Shown in pieces: positions 1 to 9,699 of a DNA stretch of 64,000 bases (position 1 is its first letter; the number at the start of each line of letters is the position of its first letter). The notes under the pieces are model-generated. The model searched no databases. It saw only the letters and a program-made list of their open reading frames with translations, and was not told where the DNA came from. Position numbers and translations under genes: made by a program. The stretch comes from Chlorophyllum brunneum (taxonomy: Eukaryota > Basidiomycota > Agaricomycetes > Agaricales > Agaricaceae): the NCBI GenBank assembly GCA_963576785.1, contig OY756139.1, positions 2,294,001 through 2,358,000 on the forward strand, in the 5' to 3' direction.

Positions 1-25
1 GTTCGTGCGGGTCTGACTTGGCTAA

Positions 26-658
<633 letters not shown>

Positions 659-977
659 TTCGTGATCGATGATGGGCCAAATGTTGCTCGTATTCATCTC
701 TAGCTTGACGCTGAACAGGAAATGTCGATACCAGTCAGGTTGTGGAATCGTGGATAACGCTTTTGCTAAATATAGATTTTGTTTTCGTGACCAAAGCATG
801 ATAGCTTTAAAACTTCGTTCCGGAAGCTACATCAACACACAAGATAGATTGACCATCCTTCAAATAGGTACCAGAAACAGAACATCGAGGATGGCCAGGC
901 AACAAAGATGAAAAGAAATAGAGCGGATCAATCATGGAAATCAAACTAAATAACGGTGAGGCCGGATCCGTTGACGT
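659..977. other. Intergenic, peroxidase to membrane protein (convergent 3' ends)
   Basis: About 320 bases between two converging genes. It probably holds both 3' untranslated regions. I see no coding signal or repeat in it. Confidence 0.5.
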
Positions 978-1942
978 TTATCCGACAAGGGGAGCACGCT
1001 CCTCATCAGTGAGCGCAATTCTTCCGTGGCCACGATAAAGACCCCAAGCTCCCTTGACCACCCAGACTAGCGCAAGGATGGAGAAGGCGAGGGCAGACCA
1101 GTGGATGAAGGCTGGGTGGCGTTGATGAGCAAAGATGGCCCAAAGGGACCAGGCAATGGCGATTGAAGCTGGAAGATCTCCTTCAGGGGTTGAGAAAGCA
1201 TAAGTCGCAGCAGTGCCCTCGAGGAAGAATCTGACAGAACAATAAGCCATTGATATATATTTTTCAGATAAAAGGACGTACAGGGCGAGGAATACGAGGA
1301 CCTTGGTCCAGACGCCAGCGTGGTGATTGAGCTTATTAACACCGAAAGCCTCAAAGGCTGTGAGGACAACAAGGACTGTCGTCCAGCCGTGATAAAGAGA
1401 GAACGGGAGATGGACGAAAAGTTCATCCGACAACGACTCAGCAACATGGTACTTCTTGACGATATAATAGATATGCTGAAAACATCGTGTGAGCACAAGT
1501 CCGAAATATAAAAGAAATGTACTATACAGTCACTGCGGAGCTAACGAAGAGAGCAAAGACGAATGCTGAAAGGGAAATCAGACAAAATGGAAAATTTAAA
1601 AAGAGGTAAGAAGGACAAACCGATGATATAGTGCTGCGAAGCCCAGAGGTTGACGTAGACGGCATTGAGAACGGCGAGAAGAGGGAACCTCCAAGAGATG
1701 CCGTCTATGATGACACGCTTGCCATGGGGGAAGAATTGGTAGATGATAGTGCCAAGAAGGAGGATATGGATGAGGGACCAGATGAGGAAAGCCCAAGGTG
1801 CGGGAGTGATGTAGGTCTCCTTGCCATGGTAGTAGATACCTTGAGGGGCAGCAACGGTGTAGATATTTGAACCAAGGAAGAGAAGGTAAACGATGATGTT
1901 GACGATTTTGAGGAGGATTCCGTCTTTCCACGAGTCTGCCAT
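978..1942 (-). CDS. Multi-pass membrane protein, unknown function
   Basis: Four exons on the minus strand (1942-1621, 1565-1528, 1475-1282, 1230-978) join to 269 codons, giving 268 residues. The start at 1942 begins MADSWKDG directly before the first membrane segment; an upstream in-frame ATG at 2038 would add a basic, non-hydrophobic leader and seems less likely. Six or seven hydrophobic segments are visible, for example [38 protein letters not shown] and [19 protein letters not shown]. The [13 protein letters not shown] block and the tryptophan content resemble bacterial proteins called tryptophan-rich (TspO/MBR-like) sensory proteins, but that is recollection of a pattern, not a demonstrated relationship. 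The tail [11 protein letters not shown] is hydrophilic and probably cytosolic. Function is unknown. Confidence 0.8.
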
Positions 1943-3189
1943 GGTTGTAGCAAGGGTGGGGAAGAAAGAAAGGTTGTGGAGGTGGTGCGACTTAAGTACG
2001 GCGCGAGGCGTTCTTCCATGACGTCGTTCCTGGATCAATCCACGTGACTCTTCCGTGTTCCATTCCTCCTCTCAGTCTTGACTTGATTCTTCCAAGCATT
2101 GTGGATGACTGAGTTGGACAGCACACGAGGCGTCTCGCTCTGTGTTGTTTTCCCTGCCATGCCGTCCCACCCGTCGTTGTGGCTTTTATTCCTGTTGGAC
2201 CTTGCCCATTGGCTATTTCTGCTTGCACACGACCATCATCACAAGACTGCCTGTCCGTAATTCCAATTACATTATCCCCATTTTGTGCAGCGTACTTCCA
2301 CTTCGAAACTGCGCTTCGTGAACCCTGCCTGCGTGAAGACATCAAGTTCCCCGTCGCTTCTCTTTTCCGTGCTGAACCTTATACCTTCTTCGCCAGCCGT
2401 TGGTCCCCCTTTTGGGTATCCGGCACCGGAAATCGGATGCGCAGTGACGGAAAATGGACATAGTAACCTCTCAGGATGAAAGCAGACTACCCATCTCCCC
2501 TGCAGTGTATTTATTGCGCTACCGAGGTAATATCCGATGACTCTGCAGGCTTAGGCGCGCTCGACCCAGCCAGGTCGCTTATTCTGATATTCCTAGAAGG
2601 TTACTGGTACCGCAGCAATGCCATCGTTCGTTAATCTCTGTATTCACATCTGCACTCGCGCTGCGAACGCGAGTGTAGGTCTGAACACAGGTGTCCGTGT
2701 AAGTGTGACCAAGCCAAAAGCAAATGTGGGTGTGGGTGTGGGTGTAGGTCCGTGTGTAAGCGCGAGTGCAAGCTGGAGGTGGGGCTCAATGTCGTGACAG
2801 GACCAAGTCAAATTCCGAGTTAGAGTCTGAAGGAAGTCTGGGTACGACTACACCCTCAGATGTTGAACTTGCGATCCTCTTTGTAGGTCTGTCCGGTTCT
2901 CGGATGTTCCTCAAAGGCATGTCGTCAGTGGCCTCCACCGCACGCATTACTCTATCTGGTGAATCCCTTAATGACCACTAGAAATAAGTTGTAATTACTT
3001 GACACTATTAGGATTGGGAGAGGGGTGGATAGGAGGTGTAGAGAAGTAATATGAGATAGTAAAATGCTGGAATGGAGAAAGTAGGACGAGAATCACTTTT
3101 ACACGGAAGAATATCGGCCTGCGCGAGGCTGATGGCGATGGTGGACCCGTTGTATGCACATGTGTGGATCTGTGACTCTCTCTGCAACC
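1943..3189. other. Divergent intergenic region with GT-rich repeat and hairpin
   Basis: About 1.25 kb between the membrane protein (-) and the PHD protein (+), so it holds both promoters. Open frames of 60-117 codons occur on both strands but show no family motif and no consistent splicing. A GT-rich tract (TGTGGG repeated) lies at about 2725-2745 and a perfect 8-bp stem with a 7-nt loop at 2653-2675. No gene is supported here. Confidence 0.5.
2653..2675. repeat. Perfect inverted repeat CACTCGCG / CGCGAGTG
   Basis: The arm CACTCGCG (2653-2660) is separated from its exact complement CGCGAGTG (2668-2675) by seven bases. A further CGCGAGTG copy lies at 2761-2768, after the GT-rich tract. It is upstream of the PHD-finger gene. 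It could be a protein-binding site or a short hairpin; the sequence does not decide. Confidence 0.6.
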
Positions 3190-4726
3190 ATGTCCTGCGT
3201 TAGGTGCTCCAAATCACACAGCGTCGTCCAGGCCTTCTTACTGACCTGTTGCGGTTGCAATCGGAAATGGCATCATCGTGAGTGCATCACGTAGGTCCCA
3301 GGTTCCAGCTGCCCACTCTGTGAAAGGCTGTCACATACCGCCTGTAACCGACCAAGAACTCGTACTCCGGATAAAAGCTCATAACGCAGGGGACTTGGCG
3401 AATGGTCTGCATGCATGGAAGTGCAAACGTTGCACCACAGGCGATGCCACCAGTGTGGCCAGCACACCAGCTCCCCAGGGGCCCGTAGCGCCCCAAAACA
3501 ACTCTCAGAGCGTATCGCGTTCTTCGTCTGCTCAAGGCACCACATATTCGGCATCCGATATGTCCACAGTTCCAGCAGACGCACTTCATGCGCCTAGTTC
3601 CAATATTGGACGGTCTGACGCTTCCCGGATTCGAAATCACGGAGGAGAGGCTTCTGGATCTTCAGCTCAACCAACTTCGCTACCCCGGAACACTACATCT
3701 AAACACCCCACCCGCGTCAGCGCACACCAGGATAGTGATGTTATAGTCATTGACGATTCAGACTCAGACTCGTCTATTCATCCCATTTCCAAAACTACGA
3801 AGCAGGGTGGATCCGGGTCCAGTCCAGTTCCAACCACGACTTCCATCCGAAAGCCCGTGGTTACAAAGGCCATCGAATCGATCGCTCGTCCTTCCAAGGC
3901 CATCCACCCTCTTGCCCAAGAAGAGGAAGAGAGCTCTGACACCTCGAACCCCCCCGCTTTGCCCACACAACGTCGTTCTCAGTCAACTATGCGTCAGCGA
4001 CCTATATCGTCGACCAATCCATCTCGCCGACAATCCCCCCATCCCACGGTGATTACGGGTGATGATAATAACAACAACACGCTCCTTCATCCTTCTCCGC
4101 CCCGGAAAAAGCTAGCAAGCGGGGTTCCAGTCACAACGGGATCAAAGAGAATGGGCACACCCAGCATACTCTCGTTCCAACAGGACAAGGAAACAAAAAG
4201 AGACCAGTTCAGGCGTAATGCGACAGACAATGAGAAGCGCAAGAGAATGGAGCACAGACAACGACAGCAACAGTTACTTAACGCGAAGATCGAGGAGAGG
4301 GAGGCTGTCGAAGCATTAACTTCCGACGTCATCGATTTGGACCTGAACGCCAAGCAACAAATACAAGAGCAACCATGGCAGCCATCTATAGCTTCAGAAC
4401 ACCCGATGCCCGAGCAGGCCGATCTACCAAGACACTCCTCTGTTGCTACACCTGCCGCTCACTCGGGTGTATCTGCTGTAGAGGCGCCAGAGGACGTGCC
4501 ACAGATGCAACGGGACATGAACTTGGCGCCTCAATGGTTTCACGCTCGTACGGATGATGATGACGAGGACATGTGGGCACGCGCATTGAGGAAAAAGATA
4601 TCCATTCTTCCTCCAAGTGCTACCAGACGCAAAGTAAAAGCTCGCAAATTGGGAGAAGCCCGACCACGGATATACAACTTTGATATCCTACAATGGGAAG
4701 AGCGGCTAAAGAGAGCTTGGGCCTAG
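3190..4726 (+). CDS. PHD zinc-finger protein with SUMO-interaction-like motif
   Basis: Two exons (3190-3277 and 3327-4726, 49-nt intron) give 495 residues. The intron lies inside the zinc finger. Once it is removed the first ~80 residues form a PHD finger: CVRC, CCGC, a KWHHRCH block, and WKCKRC as the last pair. Such fingers usually read histone H3 tails, so a nuclear chromatin role is inferred. The rest is largely disordered, rich in Ser, Pro, Thr and Gln. VIVIDDSDSDSS near residue 150 has the form of a SUMO-interacting motif (hydrophobic core followed by acidic/Ser residues). A basic helical stretch with many Arg, Lys and Gln lies near residue 320-355, and the C-terminal ~45 residues (MWARALRKK to the end) look like a short conserved block. 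I do not recognise a named orthologue. Starting at the ATG at 3190 is needed to include the first CxxC. Confidence 0.8.
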
Positions 4727-6513
4727 ACTTATTTCTCATATGGCTCCCTCGAAATGCTGCTGCATGATAGAGGTTTTGCAGTTGTTCGATATTTAATCTG
4801 AGACAGAACCGCCTCGTAGTTTCGTCATACCTCTTGCATTTGTGGTTTCGGCCTATTTCAGCCCCGTCTCTCTTTTAATAGTTGTGCTCATCAAATTTCT
4901 TACTTCCGCCCGGGCCGTCAAAACATCACGATCATCAGATCCAAGAACATCCCCAAGCCTGTTACAAGGATGTTTACAGCCTTTCTTTTTTGTCCATGGC
5001 ATAGGAAACCGAAACTCACTGTTGCAGCTGTTGGGTTACTGGATTTAGCGCTGTGCATCTAGCGACGGGAAGAAGGGAAACAAACCGGGATCGTAACCAG
5101 ATTGTCTCATTGAGGTAACTTCATGTGCTTGATTTTGGGGTCCCCAGCTTCCGTTATCTGTCAGGATACCTCTCGTCTGGTATGATCTCCACTGGACCAT
5201 TCCTCAACCCGAGTATTCTCTGTGACTTCTGGCCCAGAACGACGTGTCACCCGTATGAGTTCTGGAGACATACGCCACACATGATTATCCCTCCGGCTAG
5301 GCAATTGTGGCGTGCTGAGTACCAATCCAAAATAGGTGAAAAAAAAATAAAAAAAAAGGATGACTGAATATATTGTAGGGGTCCGACCAGGGTCGGACCG
5401 TTCCAGATAAATTACCGATGTCGACGAAACGGCGTTACGCTGAATGCCACTCGAGTCGGAGTCTGCTCGGCCTGGTGAATGTAGACTGACAGCAAGAATA
5501 TAGTATGAAGAGAATTCTACCAATAATAACACAAACACAAGGGTAAGAAAGGGCGCTCGGCGGCGGCAGTTCTACTCCCGAACCGGTCCATCGCGATTTT
5601 TTTAATCCGTATCATTCTGCACGCCGTAATATCTAGGTACTATTCATGTAGATAAATGAAAGGGTTATTGTATAATCTCCTTGCCAGTCGCTCCCACCTC
5701 TGATCAAAAATTCACTCGTTGCTCACTAATTCGTTGTGGCCCCAGATCTTTCTTGAGCTCTCGACTCACGCACACCAGAGGACAACACCCCACTCCCAAG
5801 AGAATCTGTCCAGGGATCCAATAATTTGAATCATGACCGCCTCCTCAAGCATCGGTACATTGCTATTTAAGAAAATGTTGGGGGAGAACACAGTCCAGCT
5901 CCACAAGGTCCGCCACTGGTACATCTACCACCAATCCACTCTTATATGGAGTGTTGGGAAAACACCGTCTACTGTCCTGAGATGTGTCTCCATCGTGGTG
6001 GTGGGAGCGGCTTTTCTTACCGTTCCTCGTAATTTTTTCTTCTTGATCCCGTCATCTTTGGATACCTTAAACATTCATAGCCATCGCTAAAGGCAGGGTT
6101 CATTAACGATTCGACAATCGTTCCCGCATCCCTGAGTCCGAGACGAGGAGCTGTTATCGGTCCGCAGGTGCCTTGACGCCAATCTGGTTTCGGTACCGAT
6201 ATCGTTCAGAAGTGGACAAGCTCTCTCCAACAACGCCACAACTCCACATTCACTCACACCCTTAATGAACAGATGAAGTATTGTATGTAGCGTAACATCT
6301 AGTATTGTTTTCACTTTCCACCCTTACCTATACATCTAAGGTACAATACCAAACAGTATGTCAAACAATGAGCGAGAGTGTAAGGAGGGATTAAACCGTT
6401 CAATGGATAAATGGTGCCAAGGGGAATATTAGGGACATGTAAACCAAGTAATGCGTCGTGGTAATCAAGTAGAGCGAGGAAAAGTCCAATAAGAGGAAAA
6501 GGGGTAGAGCGGC
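4727..6513. other. Convergent intergenic region, 1.8 kb
   Basis: Lies between the 3' ends of the PHD gene and PCK1. It contains an A-rich run (about 5339-5357), a perfect 9-bp inverted repeat at 5380-5399, and short open frames on both strands without family motifs or matching introns. It is unusually long for a convergent gap in this window, where others are about 0.1-0.8 kb, so a non-coding RNA or a decayed gene is possible. Nothing in the sequence proves either. Confidence 0.4.
5380..5399. repeat. Perfect 9-bp inverted repeat GGTCCGACC-AG-GGTCGGACC
   Basis: Two exactly complementary 9-bp arms with a 2-bp spacer. It contains CCGACC/GGTCGG half-sites of the general shape bound by zinc-cluster dimers. 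It sits in the gap between two converging 3' ends, not in an obvious promoter, so a role as a hairpin in a transcript is equally possible. Confidence 0.6.
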
Positions 6514-8496
6514 TTAGACCTGTGGACCAGCCTCCCTCACCTTACGCTCAACATCTTTTTCATACAATGCAAACGCCTTCTGGAACATACCAGCCAGCTT
6601 CCTAACCTCCTTATTAAAAGCCTCCTTGTCCTTCCAGGCGAGCGAGGGGTTCAACAATTCCCTAGGAACACCCTCAAGAGAGGTGGGAACGGAGAGGTTG
6701 AAAGTGCCAAAGTTCTCGTATTCAGCCTTGGCGAGCTCACCCGAGTGCACTGCATCGACGATGCGACGAGTATACTTAAGGGGGCAACGCTTGCCGGAAC
6801 CAAACTTGCCACCAGTCCAGCCAGTGTTGATCAACCAGCAGTTGACTTGATGCTTGGCCATGCGCTCAGCCAACATCTCGGCGTAGCGTCCGGGGTGGAG
6901 AACGATGAAGGGTGCACTGTAGCAAGTGGAGAAAGTGGGGATAGGCTCTAAGACGCCATCTTCAGTCCCAGGAGTCTTTGAAGTGTAGCCAGCCAAGAAA
7001 TGATAGCTGGCCTGTTCGGGGGTAAGGCGGGAGACGGGAGGAAGGACGCCAAAAGCGTCGCAGGTGAGCATGATGATATTGCTGGGTTGGCGTTCGACAA
7101 TGCACGGGATTTGGGCATTAGGGATGTATTCGATGGGATAGGCGCAGCGGGTATTTTCAGTGATGCTGACATCATCATAGTCAGGAACACGGGAAGCGGG
7201 GTTGTAGACAACATTCTCGAGGATGGAGCCGTATTTGATGGCATTGTAGATATCAGGTTCCTTCTCAGCGGAGAGGTTGATGCACTTGGCATAGCAACCA
7301 CCCTCAATGTTGAAGACACCAGTGTCTGACCAGACGTGCTCATCATCACCGATGAGGAGGCGGTTGGGATCGGCGGAGAGGGTGGTCTTGCCAGTGCCAG
7401 AGAGACCGAAGAATAAAGTGACGTCATTTTCCTTCATGCCGACGTTGGCAGAGGAGTGAAGGGAGAGCTGGCCGAACTTGACGGGCTGGAGATAGTGCTA
7501 GAAAGTCATACAGAATTTTTAAAAAGTGTGATTTGAAAATTTCTGATGTTGGAAACCTACCATGACGGAAAAGACACCCTTTTTCATTTCTCCGGCATAC
7601 TCGGTACCAAGAATGACCATCTCCATGCGCTTGAAGTTGATCTCAACAGAGGTTGTGGAACTCATGCCCTTGGTGAAACGGTTTGCAGGGAATTGACCGG
7701 CATTGTAGATAATGAAATCGGGCTCGCCAAAGTCCTTGAGTTGATCTTCAGTCGGACGGATGAGCATATTGTGCTAAGCGAAGTAAGGGATGGTAAATCA
7801 ACTACCAAAACGGGAAAGGGAATATGACGTACCATGAAGAGGGCATGGTAGGCTCGGGCGCAGATGACGCGAACCTTGATGCGGTACTTGGGATCCCACT
7901 ACAAAGATACGCAGATGAGAATCTGAGGCTGGGATAAGAAGAAGTGATACGGACTCCCGCGTAGCCGTCAAAGACGTAGACATTGTCACGGGTGTTGAGG
8001 TAGTCAATGGCACGCTCACGATTGATCTCAAAAGTGTCTGAAGTGAGGGGGAGGGTCAGGATAAAAAAATGTAAGGGAGGGGAACGGCGGCTTACGCTCG
8101 TCCATCTTGATGTTGACGGAACCCCACCAGATGTCGTCCTTGGAAGTCTCCTCGTAGACGATACGCTTGTCTTTGGGAGAGCGTCCGGTCTTCTTACCAG
8201 AGAAGTTGATGAGGGCGCCAGATGACGAGATGATGGCACCCTCGTTTCGGATGGCATCCTCGTAGAGCTGGGCTACTGGGGCATTGCGCTTGATTTGGAT
8301 GCGATCCATATCGAAGCCAGCCTGGGAGAAGTAGTCGAGGTCACGACCGATCACTAGAGAGGACATTAGAGGGGGGCAGAGGCGGGAGGGCTGAGTGGCA
8401 CCTACGGTTGGAGTACTGATCGGCCTCGGCAGCCTGGGCATAGTTCTTGTGGAGGATGTGGGGGGTGACGTAGGGGGTGTGGTGGGGAAGGACCAT
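6514..8496 (-). CDS. PCK1: Phosphoenolpyruvate carboxykinase (ATP)
   Basis: Converts oxaloacetate and ATP to phosphoenolpyruvate, CO2 and ADP in the cytosol; this is the committed step of gluconeogenesis. Six exons (8496-8406, 8353-8096, 8037-7955, 7898-7833, 7773-7561, 7497-6514) give 564 residues, the usual length for the fungal ATP-dependent enzyme. Visible motifs are [29 protein letters not shown], the kinase-1a P-loop [14 protein letters not shown], the metal-binding [10 protein letters not shown] and [11 protein letters not shown]. The start [12 protein letters not shown] fits fungal enzymes. All introns are 46-63 nt with GT-AG ends. A TATA-like element lies about 70 bases upstream of the start, and the gene shares its upstream region with the acetyltransferase gene. 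It is expected to be repressed by glucose, as in other fungi, but no repressor site is proven. Confidence 0.97.
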
Positions 8497-8960
8497 TTTG
8501 CTGAGAGGACGAGTAAGCTGGAGGGAGAGAGGCTGGGTGAGCTTGTTTGTCAAGGAGTGGGTTATATATGACGAATAGGAGGGGCACAACAACTGGATCC
8601 AAGATCCGGCGCCGTGCGGCCGTGACAGGCGGATTTGCCGTCCGTCCGATCGAATGAAATCATGCGGAACGGGGTTGGGACGACTCACCAGCCGAACAGA
8701 GGGGACGGGCGAGGAGTGGCGAGGGCGAACCAGTCTGCGTAGATTTATAGGCCCCCTGCCTCGGAGGGGCATGGGGGTGGGAGGACAGATGACAGGGAGA
8801 GAGGCCGGCTTGGGCCGAAGCGGGAACAGCCACCACATGCTATCACATGCCCCACATGCAGCGGAGAGCCGCGACACGGCCGTAAAGTGCAGAGGCCACA
8901 TCCACAACATATCCCGCCAATGTTCATAAACAACCATGGCTGTCGCTGGGCCACTCTCCA
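8497..8960. promoter_or_regulatory. Divergent promoter of PCK1 and the NAA50-like gene
   Basis: A 464-bp region between two diverging start codons. On the PCK1 side a CATATATAAC element (8570-8561, minus strand) is a good TATA box, 66-75 bases before the ATG. Three CACATGC copies stand at 8834-8840, 8844-8850 and 8853-8859, spaced 10 and 9 bases, so they face the same side of the helix. CCCCAC at 8850-8855 matches the loose CreA/Mig1 consensus on the opposite strand, which would suit a glucose-repressed gene, but such short matches are common. Confidence 0.55.
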
Positions 8961-9559
8961 ATGCCTGTGGCAGCCCCAAACGACATCCTCATCCGCCCCC
9001 TCGCCTCCGCCGATGTCCCCGACATCCGCACCCTCCATGTACGTCCATCCCGTCCCTCCTTTCACCCGCTGAATCAGCCCAACAGTCCATGACACTTCCT
9101 GTCCACTACCCCCCTGCCTTCTTCACCCAGCTCCTCGTCCTTCCATCCCGTGCCTGTCTCATCGCAGTCCGCCGGTCCCAGCCCAGCAATCCAATCGCAT
9201 TCATCTCTGCTGCCCTGCACAAGTCTTCCGTGCTTGGCCTTCCTACCTTGTCGGCCTCAAAGGCGCTTGACTCGCCTCGACCGCGTATCGAAATCCTTAC
9301 TCTTGGCGTGCTCCCTGCGTACCAGCACAGGGGTCTTGCCCGTCGCCTCATCTCTGCTGTCACACACAGGCTCTGTGGCCCCCTCGCTGCAGGCATCGTC
9401 GCACATGCCAACGTCTCCACGACAAATTCCGTCGCCATCAAGTTCTACGAGAGCATTGGCCTTCGCGTCGCCTCCGATATCATTCCAAATCTGTACCGCA
9501 CTTGCCCATATGGCCACCGAGATGCTTATCTTGTCGCTGGCCGTTTAGACGATCTCTAG
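8961..9559 (+). CDS. GNAT-family N-terminal protein acetyltransferase, NAA50-like
   Basis: Two exons (8961-9038 and 9086-9559) give 183 residues. The fold markers of the GNAT family are visible: an N-terminal IRPLASADVPDIRTLH strand-helix, LPVHYPPAFF, the strand IEILTLGVLPAYQ followed by the acetyl-CoA pyrophosphate loop QHRGLARRL, and NVSTTNSVAIKFYESIGL. The PVHY pair and the NxxAxxFYxxxGF pattern are typical of NAA50 and NAA60, which acetylate the initiator methionine of nascent chains. The start at 8961 is used because its frame runs into exon 2; the earlier ATG at 8936 is in a frame that needs the intron translated and gives a proline-rich artefact. NAA60-like Golgi anchoring helices are absent, favouring NAA50. 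Confidence 0.85.
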
Positions 9560-9699
9560 ATGCCCATTTGTAACTGATAGACCACATAGATGTATTGTAT
9601 TCCGTGTACTTTTTATCAACCCAGGTCTTGCCATTTATCACTCACGTGGGCGCGTCGTGTCACGGCCTTGACCTGTCACTCACGCGTCCCCCCTCGCCA

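Noticed and set aside
5833..6090. 85-codon plus-strand frame in the convergent gap
   Set aside because: No motif, no initiation context of note and no related frame nearby; expected by chance in this composition.
8936..9085. In-frame upstream ATG extending the acetyltransferase with a proline-rich N-terminus
   Set aside because: It requires translating an intron with clear GT-AG ends; the spliced model from 8961 restores the conserved GNAT start.
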